Positions 8,901 through 17,890 of a stretch of DNA of 64,000 nt are shown here, in pieces. A program made the translations under genes and the position numbers. Under the pieces are notes generated by a model. That model saw only the letters and a list, made by a program, of their open reading frames with translations, was not told the DNA's origin and made no database searches. Positions within the stretch are counted from its first letter, which is position 1, and each line of letters opens with the position of its first letter. The stretch is from DAOPYU01 sp942493245. GTDB lineage: Bacteria; Sumerlaeota; Sumerlaeia; UBA8349. The stretch is from assembly GCA_942493245.1 (NCBI GenBank), contig OW818685.1, forward strand, positions 1,922,001-1,986,000, written 5' to 3'.

Positions 8901-10501
8901 AGTTTCAGAACTTCTTCGGCCAGATGACGGTTCGTCAGCGGGTGGCGTCCGATCACCGCGATCAGGCCGATTGGCTGGCCGGAATGGTTCCAGAGCGTCA
9001 CGCCGACATAGCTCTCGGCCCGCAGATCCTGAAGCACCTGATCGCGCGGGAAGAACTGGCACACGCTGGCGGGGAAACAGCAAACGGTCTTGCCCACCAC
9101 GTCGGCGCAGGGGGTGTCTTTCAACGCATACGTCACATTGTCCTCAAAATGGCCGTCGCACCAGACGGCCACCGTCCGGGCAGACAATCCGTCTGCATCG
9201 AGGCGGTCTATGCAGACAAAGTCCATTGCGAGGTTTTGGGCCAAATATCGAGCCAGTTCCTCAAAGAACAGGCCCTCCACTGCCCCGCTGCTGGTTCTGG
9301 CCAGAAAACCCCGAACCTCTTCGATCCGTTTGCGCTCGGTGATGTCGCGCCAGATACAGTGATAGACCGGGTGGCCTTGAATATCCAGAATTTGTGCCGT
9401 TACATGGATATTCCGAATTTCTCCCTGTCGGGTACGTTGCCGGGTCTCAAAATCGGCCCGGCCATTGCGGAGCACGTCTGTTATGCGTCCCTTTGTTTCT
9501 TCCGCCGTTTCTTGTACTTCCAGATCGAAAATGCGGAGCTGTGCAAATTCTTCGCGGGAATACCCCAATTGCCGGTGAGCCGCCGTGTTGAATTCCAGAA
9601 ATTTCGCGGTTTCAGGATCTATAATGAGGATGCCGTCAGGTGACTGCTCGAACAGAATACGCCTGTATGTCGATTCTTCCCTCAGAAATTCCTCGGCCCG
9701 TTTGCGCTCGGTGATATCGACGAATGTAATAACGATCTGTTCAATCTCTCTATTTTCATCAAAAACAGGATACCCGGATGCCAGGACCCAGGCCTGATCG
9801 TGGGTTCCTGGACGGTTTACTCCAACGATCAGATCGCTGAACGGTTCGAGAGTGGATAGTGTCCGAACTACGGGATAGTCCTCGATCGGAAGACGGGATC
9901 CGTCTTCCCGGATGAAACACCAAGTCGGATCGGGAGCCTGTCTGCCGAACATCTCGTCTTCACTCAGACCGAGTATCCGACAAGCCTTCGGATTGGCGAA
10001 CTGAATGCTCGTATCGGGCGCATGCATCACAATACCCGCGTCCATGTGTTCCACAAGGAGGCGAGACCGGGCTTCGTTCTCATACAATGCTTTTTCGGCC
10101 TGTCGGTTTTTCTGGAGTAGATTCCACTCACGCAAGACCCGTTGCGCGATGTGTGGCATCCGGGCAAAAGTTTGAGGCGATTTGACCACGTAATCCAATG
10201 CACCCGCCTTGATGGCCTCCACAGCAACTTCTTCATTGCCGTAACTGGTCATCAGTATGACGGGGCAGGGGCCGTTTTCCGATGGCGAGGTCAAGACGTC
10301 CACTGCGCGGCCATCCGGCAGATTGAGGTCCATGATGGCCAGATCCGGCGCTTGATCCGCCACCAGATCCCGGTATTCCCGCAAACAGGATGCGGTCCGG
10401 ATCTCAACGGGCAGATCGGCTGACTGGAAAGCGCGGTGAATCGCCTCGACATGCGCGCCTTCGTCTTCGAGAATCAGGATGAACAGAGGGGGGGGCGTCA
10501 T
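5975..10501 (-). CDS. Hybrid sensor histidine kinase: REC - multiple PAS/GAF - HisKA - HATPase_c - REC
   Basis: Cytoplasmic signalling protein of 1508 residues. An N-terminal receiver (residues 6-125, acceptor Asp58 in AIMDLNLPDG, Lys107) is followed by about five PAS domains (near 140, 275, 550, 865 and 1000) and two GAF domains (about 400-545 and 680-850). The kinase core has His1148 in GGVAHDFNNMLSVILGHAEM, the N-box Asn1260, the G1 box DSGCG at 1303 and G2 GRGTGLGLS. A C-terminal receiver (1388-1508) has Asp1440 and Lys1490. The HDFNN form of HisKA is typical of PAS-rich hybrid kinases. It lies 16 bp downstream of a single-domain receiver gene. An input receiver plus an output receiver suggests it is itself controlled by phosphorylation. 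Confidence 0.9.
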   Translation of the reverse strand: MTPPPLFILILEDEGAHVEAIHRAFQSADLPVEIRTASCLREYRDLVADQAPDLAIMDLNLPDGRAVDVLTSPSENGPCPVILMTSYGNEEVAVEAIKAGALDYVVKSPQTFARMPHIAQRVLREWNLLQKNRQAEKALYENEARSRLLVEHMDAGIVMHAPDTSIQFANPKACRILGLSEDEMFGRQAPDPTWCFIREDGSRLPIEDYPVVRTLSTLEPFSDLIVGVNRPGTHDQAWVLASGYPVFDENREIEQIVITFVDITERKRAEEFLREESTYRRILFEQSPDGILIIDPETAKFLEFNTAAHRQLGYSREEFAQLRIFDLEVQETAEETKGRITDVLRNGRADFETRQRTRQGEIRNIHVTAQILDIQGHPVYHCIWRDITERKRIEEVRGFLARTSSGAVEGLFFEELARYLAQNLAMDFVCIDRLDADGLSARTVAVWCDGHFEDNVTYALKDTPCADVVGKTVCCFPASVCQFFPRDQVLQDLRAESYVGVTLWNHSGQPIGLIAVIGRHPLTNRHLAEEVLKLVAVRAAGEMERLEAEEALRLTRFSIDHALDAIFWMTPDARIADANEAACLSLGYTREELLRLTVQDIDRLYDAEKWPQHFAELRRRGSLKFESEHRARDGRLIPVEIVANYVQFGSEEINCAFVRDLTERKRTEAETSQTMARRQREAEVVAAVASSVNLAEGALKELAIELTEAVSGAIGVARVGVWLFEENETRLVCLDNYEAACGTHSFGTVLLEHEFRNEFAALISEKYVDAHDALTDPRTAGYVEGYLKPNRIVSMLDAIIRCGGQTLGTICLEHVDKPHHWENDEISFACQIADQVALAISNREHKRAEKVLQESEARYRTFIDETTEGIYRLDLDDPMPLHLGAEEQVDYLYAHAFVAECNLAFVKMHGFSSPADLMGTRLVELHGGPDHPQNRNGIRKFVESNYRLEGEETEETGTDGLVRYFSNNSIGIMENGFLVHAWGSQENITARKQAEEALKASENYLGSIFRSAPVGIGVVVNRILTQVNQCFCRITGYAREEALGKSSRILYLNDEDFEFVGREKYNQIREHGTGTVETRWRRKDGATIDVLLSSTPIAPENLSLGVTFSALDITERKRAEEEKGRLESQLQQAQKMESVGRLAGGVAHDFNNMLSVILGHAEMAQEQVDPVQPLYADLQEIRKAAERSANLTRQLLAFARKQTVAPRELDLNETVEGMLKMLQRLIGENIALAWQPMAGLWTVKIDPSQIDQLLANLCVNSRDAIAGIGQITIGTENVTLDSEYSAEHTESLPGQYVRLTVRDSGCGMDKETLAQVFEPFFTTKELGRGTGLGLSTVYGIIKQNNGFINVYSEPGHGTLFSIYLPRYLGKIEQAPQESSTNQTNKGCETVLLVEDEQPILELTTTVLKRMGYTVLATSEPAEAIRLAEQYNGRIDLLMTDVVMPEMNGRDLAERLLALYPGLKRLFMSGYTADVIAHHGVLDEGVNFIQKPFTRNDLGAKLRQVLGDR

Positions 10502-10517
10502 GATGACACATCCTATC

Positions 10518-10961
10518 TCAAATTGGATATTGATTCCATGCCAGCCAGTAGTAACCGAAGGATTCCATCAACTTCGAGAATTTGTCGAAATCAACCGGTT
10601 TTACGAGATAACTCCCGACGCCATTGCCGTAGGCGGCGAGCATATCCGATTCGGCGGAAGAGGTGGTCAGCACGACCGTGGGAATCGTTCTCAGGCTTTC
10701 GCTCTCCTTGATCCGCCGCAACACTTCCAGTCCATCCACCTTGGGCAGACGTAAATCCAGAAGAATGAGGTCCGGATTGGGGCTGGCTTGCGGATCGGTG
10801 TAAGCGCCTTGCCGGAACAGATAATCGAGCGCCATCTGACCGTCCTCGACATGAATGATTCGATTGGCGACCCGAAAGTCTTCCAGGTTCCGCCGGACGA
10901 TCTCGGCATGTGCCGGATCATCTTCCACAAGCAGGATGGTGATCGGTCCGCCTCTTATCAT
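10518..10961 (-). CDS. Stand-alone receiver-domain response regulator (Rcp1/CheY-like)
   Basis: Single receiver domain of 147 residues with no DNA-binding output. The acidic pair is in LLVEDDPAHAE, the phospho-acceptor is Asp69 in LILLDLRLPKVDGLEVLRR, the switch Thr is at 99-100 and Lys121 lies in YLVKPVDFDKF. The long loop before the acceptor and the LRLPKVDGLEVL sequence are typical of the Rcp1 group that partners with phytochrome-like and PAS/GAF kinases. The ATG follows AAAAAGGAG. It sits between two kinase genes with gaps of 15 and 16 bp, so it probably shuttles phosphate between the MASE1 kinase and the large hybrid kinase; the partner choice is inference. Confidence 0.92.
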   Translation of the reverse strand: MIRGGPITILLVEDDPAHAEIVRRNLEDFRVANRIIHVEDGQMALDYLFRQGAYTDPQASPNPDLILLDLRLPKVDGLEVLRRIKESESLRTIPTVVLTTSSAESDMLAAYGNGVGSYLVKPVDFDKFSKLMESFGYYWLAWNQYPI

Positions 10962-10976
10962 GGGTGTCTCCTTTTT

Positions 10977-12881
10977 CTATTTTGATCCCCGTCTGGTTTT
11001 TGCCAGGGTGAAGCGGAATGTGGTACCCTGGCCCGGACCAGGCGATTCCACCCAGATTCTGCCGCCATGCACTTCCACGATGCGGCGAACCAGGGCCAAC
11101 CCGATACCGGTGCCCGGAGTGCTGGGATCCAGCCTTTCAAACAAGCCGAAAACTTTCGCGATATGGCGAGAATCAATACCCTGCCCATTGTCTCGAACGA
11201 AGAATATCACACCCTCATGACTGGCTTCCACTCCAATTTCCACACGAGGGGAGGGTTGGTCGCCCATGAATTTGACCGCGTTGTCGAGCAGGTTCTGGAA
11301 AACCTCGACCAGGCGCGGACGGTCTCCGAAGAGCAAGATCGGTTCCGGGGTGACTTCCACCTGGACTCCCCGCTCGGCTATTTGTCCGGCGACCAGATCC
11401 TGCGCTTCGCCTGCTATTGCCTGCAATGAGGATTCCACAGGCGGATTTGTTTTTCGTCCGATGCGCGAAAGTTCAAGCACCTCGTCCAGCAGGCGCGACA
11501 TTTTGTTTGCCGCGCCATGAATATAACCGATGTCCTTCTGCATCCGCTCCGAGTCTTGTTTTTGAATATCCTGCTCCAGATAACCCAGGAAGGTCATGAC
11601 GGTCACCAGGGGGCTTTTCAGATCGTGTGAGATGGTATAGGTGAAGCGCGCCAGTTCTTCGTTTTTCTCCCGCAGTTCCTTTTCTCTTTGTATTCGCTCA
11701 GTGATGTCCTCGAACACGGTGGCGAATTGATCCGGTCCTGGCGAGACGATGGAAATGAAAAAGTGTTTCTCAAGTGCCTCGAAATAGGTCTCAAAAGCAA
11801 GGGGTTCACCGGTGCGGGCCACGCGTCCGAATTCTTCCAGATAGGGAGAAGGGGTTGTTTCATACAGCACACTGCCCAGTAGCCCGTGCGCCTTTTCCGC
11901 TGGAAGGCCGGTATGTTTTCCGTAGGCGGGATTGGTGTCCAGGATGCGATAGTCCACGGCCTGACCGGAGGCGTCATAGATGAGTTCATGCAGCGCGACC
12001 CCTTCGGCCATGCTTTCAAACAGGGAGCGGAACTTCACTTCGCTTTCGCGCAGCGCATGATTGATTTTCTGCAAATTGCGATGCGAATCGGCCAGGTTCT
12101 TCAATAATCTCGAAACCACTCCTCCCGTGAAAAGGACGGTGACACTCACAATGATACGAGACAGAATCCTTTGTGGATCGTGAATCGGTAAAAGGTAAGC
12201 GGTCCAGGAACTTTCTTCGTGCCTGAACCAGAGCAGCCCGAGCAAGGTATCTGCACTCCATAGCGCCAGAACCAGTCCAATGGTTGTCCAGAGGGTGATC
12301 CTGCTGGCATGATTCAACCAATTGTCTTTTCCGGTATCGGACGGTTGTTGCCACCAGGAAGAAGAGAATGCCAGTACGGGAGGAACAAACAAAAGCGCTC
12401 CTGACGAATGCGCTATGAACCATCGAAGCCATTTTGGACCGACCGTCTCAAGCGGAATTACGCCCAGCAGCCATTGGGCGCCAATTCCGCCGGTTGCCGT
12501 CAGGGCGGGAGCCAGAAACAAACTGGCGACAACCAATTTGAAAAGCCGGACGGATACATTCTCCGTCTCGACGTTTCTTTTCATATTGGCCCACGATACG
12601 GCCAGCAGGGGGCCTGCCGTATTCATGACCGCAATACCGGCGGAACAAGCCCAGCTTGCTCCCAACGAGAAATGATTGGCCAGCAGGGTTCCCACCGCAA
12701 GCGCGGGAGCAATCCGCCACCCCCAGTAAAGCCCGGCAATTATCGCAACGGCGGCCGCTGGCCAGATTGGCATAGGCAGAATGCCGACATGGCGGAAGAA
12801 AAGCCAGTTCAGATGCGAAACGGCCCAGTAGGCCAATGCCACCATTCCATTCGTCAGTAATATCTGCCTGGCAAGCTTCAC
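10977..12881 (-). CDS. MASE1-type membrane sensor histidine kinase with PAS domain
   Basis: Membrane kinase of 634 residues. The first 265 residues hold about eight hydrophobic segments and the Pro-rich MASE1 pattern (ILPMPIWPAAAVAIIAGLYW). Then come a short coiled coil, one PAS domain (about 275-395), HisKA (His419 in FTYTISHDLKSPLVTVMTFL), and HATPase_c with the N-box Asn534, G1 DNGQG at 564 and G2 TPGTGIGLAL. The C-terminus resembles kinases that pair with Rcp1-like receivers, consistent with the receiver gene 15 bp downstream. The start codon is GTG, supported by a strong GGGAGGT 6 bases upstream. The signal sensed by MASE1 domains is not established. Confidence 0.88.
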   Translation of the reverse strand: MKLARQILLTNGMVALAYWAVSHLNWLFFRHVGILPMPIWPAAAVAIIAGLYWGWRIAPALAVGTLLANHFSLGASWACSAGIAVMNTAGPLLAVSWANMKRNVETENVSVRLFKLVVASLFLAPALTATGGIGAQWLLGVIPLETVGPKWLRWFIAHSSGALLFVPPVLAFSSSWWQQPSDTGKDNWLNHASRITLWTTIGLVLALWSADTLLGLLWFRHEESSWTAYLLPIHDPQRILSRIIVSVTVLFTGGVVSRLLKNLADSHRNLQKINHALRESEVKFRSLFESMAEGVALHELIYDASGQAVDYRILDTNPAYGKHTGLPAEKAHGLLGSVLYETTPSPYLEEFGRVARTGEPLAFETYFEALEKHFFISIVSPGPDQFATVFEDITERIQREKELREKNEELARFTYTISHDLKSPLVTVMTFLGYLEQDIQKQDSERMQKDIGYIHGAANKMSRLLDEVLELSRIGRKTNPPVESSLQAIAGEAQDLVAGQIAERGVQVEVTPEPILLFGDRPRLVEVFQNLLDNAVKFMGDQPSPRVEIGVEASHEGVIFFVRDNGQGIDSRHIAKVFGLFERLDPSTPGTGIGLALVRRIVEVHGGRIWVESPGPGQGTTFRFTLAKTRRGSK

Positions 12882-12980
12882 ACTTCTACCTCCCTTAGGA
12901 TTACTCCCGGGAAATTCGATCCCGGAGTGGCGACTTCGACAAGTGGATCCTGTTGTCGGTGTCGAACAGATTGAGAATGG

Positions 12981-15900
12981 TCAGAAACGTTTGGATTCTT
13001 CTTTCTCCACTCCGTCATCGCCTTGTTTCATCATTTCGCTCAACCGGTCAAATTGTATTTTCAACTCGGCCATATAGCTTTCGGCTGTTTTCAAATCGCC
13101 CTCTCCGGCCGTTTTTTCTATTTCAAAGGCCACGGTCCGCAAGCGTTCCCCACCGACATTGGCGGACACGCCTTTGATGGTGTGGGCCTGACGCCTGACG
13201 CCCGGAAGATCGCCCATTTCGAGAAACGCCCCCAGGGTCTGGATCTGTTGAGGGATGTCCGTCAGAAAGGCTTCCAGAATCTCCTCCACCAGATCCTCGT
13301 CTCCCATCAGGCGTTCCAGCATTCCCGCTTTGTCCCAGATCGGCAGTTCAGGGGCCTGTGCTTCCCGGGTTTCCTCCGGCTCTCTTTTTTCCTCCGGTTC
13401 GCTTTCATTCCTGTTTTTCGGTAGCCATTTTTCCAATACTTCGGCCAACGCCCGCGGTGTTACCGGTTTGGGCACATAGCCGTTCATACCCGCCGCCAGG
13501 CATTCTTCTCGATCGCTCTGCATGGCGTGGGCGGTCATGGCAATGATGGGAACGGCATGGTTGAGGACTCTGGATTGCGGACCGCGGATTTGACGGGTGG
13601 CTTCCAGCCCGTCCATCACGGGCATCTGCACATCCATCAGGACGGTGTCGTAGGGGATGGTCTCAAGCGCCTGGAGCGCTTCCGCTCCGTTGGCCACGGC
13701 GTCGGCACGCAGGCCGAACTTTTTGAGAATGCCCAGCGCCACCTGCTGATTGGTGATGTTGTCCTCGGCCAGCAGGATACGCGCTGTGTTCCCGGAAAAG
13801 AGGCAAGAAAGATCGCGGATCGAATGGCGCGTCACGATGCGTTGCGTCTGGCCGGCGTCCCGGTTTGCCAGAGCTAACGAGAGCACACCGAACAATTCCT
13901 GCTGCCGTGTCGGTTTGGTCAGATAGGCCGAAAAGCCGATTTCCTCGAAGTGGTGGGCATCGCCTCGTGTCCCCAGGGAGGTCAGCATCACCATGCGGGT
14001 GTCCGTCAGGCGTTCATCCGCCTTGATTGCCAAACCCAGCGTTTCTCCGTCCATGACCGGCATCTGCATGTCAATCACGGCGATCCGGAAGGGGTCGCCT
14101 TCCTCCAGTGCCCGCAGGAGGATCTGAAGCGCCGTGGGACCGTCGTATGTTTCCGACGGGCGCATCCCCCAGAAACGTACGCGCGTAGTCAGGATTTCGC
14201 GACTTGTGGCGTTGTCGTCCACAATCAGGATTCGCACATTTTGCAGATCCACCGGCAGAAGCGTTTCGGATTTCGCTCCCTCGGACTGTTTGCCCAATCT
14301 TGCGGTGAACCAGAATTCGGAACCGGAACCCTCTGTGCTTTCGACGCCGGCAGTGCCCCCCATCAGTTCGGCCAGTTGTTTGGAAATGGCGAGACCCAAT
14401 CCTGTTCCCCCATACTGTCGTGTCGTCGAGGCGTCCGCCTGCGTGAACTTGTCAAAGATTTGTCCGATTTTATCCTGGGGAATGCCGATGCCTGTGTCGC
14501 GTACCGCAAAACGCAGCAGAAGGTTGTCGCTGGATTCGGACTCGAGTGTGACCCGAATGGCCACCTCGCCTTGTTGGGTGAATTTGATGGCATTGCCTGT
14601 CAGGTTGGTGAGGATCTGGCGCAGACGGCCCGGATCGCCCCGGAGCAGGACCGGCACCTGAGGATTGGCCGCGCAAAGCAGTTCCAGACCTTTTTCCTGG
14701 GCGCGCAGGGCCATGGTCGTTGCGAAATCGTCCAGGAGGTTCTGCAGATCGAAATCCAGGGTTTCCAGGTCGAGTTTTTTTGCCTCAATTTTCGAAAAAT
14801 CGAGGATGTCGTTGATGAGGCTGAGGAGCGACTCGCCGCTGCTGCGCACGGTCTCGGCGTAGCGGCGTTGCTCATCGGTCAGGTCCGTATCGAGCAGAAG
14901 GCCGGTCATGCCGATGACGCCGTTCATGGGGGTACGGATCTCATGGCTCATGTTGGCCAGAAACTCGGATTTGGCTGCGCTGGCCATCTGGGCCTCGACC
15001 GCCATTTCCTTGGAGAAAAGCGTTTGTTTCTCCAGTGCCGTGTTCATTTCGCGCAGCTCTTCCTCCGCTCGCTTGCGCGCGACAATGTCCCGCATGATTC
15101 CCACTGAGTGCCAGCCGTCTGGAAGTTTGAGCGCGGATAGAGACAACTCAACCGATATCTCCTGGCCATCTTTGCGGCGGGCCTCCAATTCCAGGGTGTT
15201 CCCAACCGCATGACCCTGCCCGGAGTTACAGAACCGGGCGAAGGCCTCCTGGTGGGATGCGTGATAGCGTTGCGGAGCGAGCAACGAGTGCAGGTTTTTT
15301 CCGATCACTTCGCGACTCGTATAACCGAAGATGCGTTCTGCGGCTGGATTCCAGAAGGAGATGGCTCCCTGCGGATCCATCATCAGAATGGCATCCTGTG
15401 CGGACTCGGTAATAGCCCGCATTCGGGCCTCTTCCGCGCGTAGCGCCTCCTCGGTCTGCAGGCGATCGGTGATGTCTTGAATAATCGCGTATAACAACTC
15501 TCGACCATTGTCGGGGATGGGGCCGGCATGGACTTCCACATCTCGGATTTGCCCGTTGGCCAGGCGGTGCTTGAAGACGAAGACATGACGCTGTTCGATC
15601 CGCGCGGCCTCCATTTCCCGCAGGATCTCGTCCGGCGGGAGTGTGTTGATATCGGTCATCTTCATTTGCCGCATTTGCTCAAGTGAGTACCCATAAAACA
15701 CGCAAGCGGCTGAATTGGCGTCTATGATGGCCCCGTCCTGGGGATCCAACAGCAACTGGACAGACCGGTTTTTCTCGAACATGGCGCGGTGCCGTTCTTC
15801 GCGCTCCAGCAGTTCTGTCTGCTGCATCTGGATGCTCCGGTCGGTGTGACGAAGCAGGACAAAGAGAAACCCGAACAGTCCGGTCAAGAGCACCAGCATC

Positions 15901-17519
15901 CCCCCGATGCCGACCGCCAGAAGTCGGTTCTGCATCGTCTTGATGGTCGTGATGTTTTGCAGAAGGATCAGATCGCCCACCTCCGTGCCGGATATATCCT
16001 CCAACGGAGCGACCATGACCAGCCAGGACTGGCCACTGAAAACTATTTCCTCGATGACTTCCCCGTGTGTATGTCCCTGTTCCCCGATGAAACGTTCCGC
16101 TTCGAGGGGGAAATGAGGGAGGGACGAATAGATCAGCGCGTCGTTGGGGAAACGATTCCAGTCGGCCTCCCGCCCGAGCATTTTCATGCCCGCCTCCCAC
16201 GCTGTCCGGTCCAAGGCTTGCTTGTGAGTTGTCAAGGCGATCTCGAAACCATCCTTGGCGTGCAAGGTCGCCAGAATATCCTCGATCTCCTTGCCCAATT
16301 CCAGATAACCGATGAGTGTGTCTCCATCATGGACCGGCATGACCGATCGCAGGGTAAAGGTGCCCAGGGGGCCCAGTTCGAGACCCGACGCGGTTCTGCC
16401 GGTGCGTTCCGCTTCGAGGAGGGTTGAGCGGTTGATTTCATCCCCATATTTTCCCGGTTTATGAACTCGGAGCAGGCAGACGCGGTCCGGTCCGATGAAA
16501 TAAAAATGGGTGAGGTTGTGGTCGGTCTTGAGCTTTGTGAAGACTGCTTCGTAGTCGGCCAGCAGGCGCTCCCGATCCCCGTTTTTCAGAGAGGCGCGCA
16601 GTCCTGCGTCCCGCAGCAGAGTTTGTCCCAGAGCGTCCAGGGTGCGCGATTGTTCCACCGTCAAGACGGCGAGATCGCTGGAAACCTCCTCCAGCACTTT
16701 TTCGCTGGACTGGTTCAGGCTGTCATGCTGTTGCTTGACCAGCAGGGCGCAAAAGCCGCAGACCAGAAGAAGAAGCACCGTGGTCAGGGGAAGCAACAAG
16801 CGGCGCTGAATGGGTTTGACCGAGGTATCCGCGCGCGTGTGGGCCGCGATGATCCACGAGGCCAGAAGGATCAGGACTGCCAACATCAAACTTGCGGGCA
16901 GGGCGACACGGGCGGTGACCTCCCATTTCCAGGTACGGGCGTCAATATCCATCCCCAATACCGCGATCAGGTCGCCGTTGGCTGGATCAGTCAACGGAAC
17001 CAGCGCCGAAACCCACGTGCCCCAACGGTCGGAAGCCGGACCTTCAACGGTTGCAATACGGCTGTCCAGCACATGCAGAAAGGCTTCGGTCACCTCTTCA
17101 TACACCTGACCGGGAGGGGAGTAATCTTCCGAGTCAACGGCTTCGGAATCACAAAAGACGAATACGGTCCCATCGGCCTTACGGCCCATCAGATAGACGA
17201 ATCGGCACTTTTCGTTGGCCTGCCGGATAAGGCCGAGCTGCTGCTTCAGGCGCTGATAATCCGATGAATTCAAGTCGGCTTCGGTACCGCTTAATGTCTT
17301 GACACAATCAATATCAATTGTGTGAGTCACCAATTTCGTCTGTTGGAGCAGGTCTTCCCGCATTGCGTGATCGGCCTGTCGTACCGTCCACCAGGTAAGC
17401 AGTGTGCCTGCGGCGAGGAGAGCAAAAAGAGAAAATAGCGGAATCCGGAAGGAGGCCGACTTTTCAGAACCCGAATCTTGAACGGAGAAGACATTCATAA
17501 TTTGTTCAGCCCTATTCAT
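12981..17519 (-). CDS. Membrane hybrid histidine kinase: periplasmic sensor - 2xPAS - HisKA - HATPase_c - 2xREC - Hpt
   Basis: Multi-step phosphorelay kinase of about 1512 residues. Hydrophobic segments near residues 20-45, 205-225 and 245-265 frame a first extracytoplasmic region; a second, Cache-like region follows up to a membrane segment near 550. Two PAS domains (about 580-840) precede HisKA (His859 in FLANMSHEIRTPMNGVIGMT), HATPase_c (Asn976 N box, G1 DTGIG at 1008, G2 GGTGLGLAIS), receiver 1 (Asp1150), receiver 2 (Asp1296 in VLMDVQMPVMDG) and Hpt (His1446 in QAHTIKGVSANVG). The full BarA-type chain is in one polypeptide. The start is uncertain: in-frame ATGs lie at 17546, 17519 and 17498, and 17519 has the better upstream purine stretch. 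It is the first gene of the operon. Confidence 0.9.
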   Translation of the reverse strand: MNRAEQIMNVFSVQDSGSEKSASFRIPLFSLFALLAAGTLLTWWTVRQADHAMREDLLQQTKLVTHTIDIDCVKTLSGTEADLNSSDYQRLKQQLGLIRQANEKCRFVYLMGRKADGTVFVFCDSEAVDSEDYSPPGQVYEEVTEAFLHVLDSRIATVEGPASDRWGTWVSALVPLTDPANGDLIAVLGMDIDARTWKWEVTARVALPASLMLAVLILLASWIIAAHTRADTSVKPIQRRLLLPLTTVLLLLVCGFCALLVKQQHDSLNQSSEKVLEEVSSDLAVLTVEQSRTLDALGQTLLRDAGLRASLKNGDRERLLADYEAVFTKLKTDHNLTHFYFIGPDRVCLLRVHKPGKYGDEINRSTLLEAERTGRTASGLELGPLGTFTLRSVMPVHDGDTLIGYLELGKEIEDILATLHAKDGFEIALTTHKQALDRTAWEAGMKMLGREADWNRFPNDALIYSSLPHFPLEAERFIGEQGHTHGEVIEEIVFSGQSWLVMVAPLEDISGTEVGDLILLQNITTIKTMQNRLLAVGIGGMLVLLTGLFGFLFVLLRHTDRSIQMQQTELLEREERHRAMFEKNRSVQLLLDPQDGAIIDANSAACVFYGYSLEQMRQMKMTDINTLPPDEILREMEAARIEQRHVFVFKHRLANGQIRDVEVHAGPIPDNGRELLYAIIQDITDRLQTEEALRAEEARMRAITESAQDAILMMDPQGAISFWNPAAERIFGYTSREVIGKNLHSLLAPQRYHASHQEAFARFCNSGQGHAVGNTLELEARRKDGQEISVELSLSALKLPDGWHSVGIMRDIVARKRAEEELREMNTALEKQTLFSKEMAVEAQMASAAKSEFLANMSHEIRTPMNGVIGMTGLLLDTDLTDEQRRYAETVRSSGESLLSLINDILDFSKIEAKKLDLETLDFDLQNLLDDFATTMALRAQEKGLELLCAANPQVPVLLRGDPGRLRQILTNLTGNAIKFTQQGEVAIRVTLESESSDNLLLRFAVRDTGIGIPQDKIGQIFDKFTQADASTTRQYGGTGLGLAISKQLAELMGGTAGVESTEGSGSEFWFTARLGKQSEGAKSETLLPVDLQNVRILIVDDNATSREILTTRVRFWGMRPSETYDGPTALQILLRALEEGDPFRIAVIDMQMPVMDGETLGLAIKADERLTDTRMVMLTSLGTRGDAHHFEEIGFSAYLTKPTRQQELFGVLSLALANRDAGQTQRIVTRHSIRDLSCLFSGNTARILLAEDNITNQQVALGILKKFGLRADAVANGAEALQALETIPYDTVLMDVQMPVMDGLEATRQIRGPQSRVLNHAVPIIAMTAHAMQSDREECLAAGMNGYVPKPVTPRALAEVLEKWLPKNRNESEPEEKREPEETREAQAPELPIWDKAGMLERLMGDEDLVEEILEAFLTDIPQQIQTLGAFLEMGDLPGVRRQAHTIKGVSANVGGERLRTVAFEIEKTAGEGDLKTAESYMAELKIQFDRLSEMMKQGDDGVEKEESKRF

Positions 17520-17621
17520 CTTCTTTCTTCTGATAGAACATGGCACTAACGGTTCGGCTCGAATTCCGGTAAAGACCTGTGAAGGGCTTTGCGGCGCCGA
17601 AATAAGGGCTCCGGCTCCTCC

Positions 17622-17650
17622 CTGATATTGCCCAATCTCTGAAAAGGCAA
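17622..17650 (-). promoter_or_regulatory. Possible sigma-70-type promoter of the kinase operon
   Basis: Read on the minus strand, a TTGCCT box (17650-17645) and a TATCAG box (17627-17622) are 17 bp apart, each matching four of six consensus bases. It lies about 100 bp upstream of the first kinase gene. The 344-bp interval 17547-17890 between the divergent kinase and rhamnosidase genes otherwise holds only a 10-bp palindrome, CTTCCGGAAG (17718-17727). No gene is seen there. Confidence 0.3.
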
Positions 17651-17890
17651 ATTTTGTTCAACTCTGCCGAGTATATGGCTACATTCCGGCAGAAAACAAG
17701 TTTGATTTACTTGGGAACTTCCGGAAGAATGGGGAAAGCATCAGGTTGAATCTGGTTGTGGTGAAACATATGACCCATAGGTGGCCGAACGGATGGTATC
17801 TTGAAGTTGTTGGTCCGCTTTGTTCAGGCTGATCTTCCCGCAGAAGGCCTGTTGATGTTTGTCAGGAAAAAGGATTATGGAGAGACTGCG

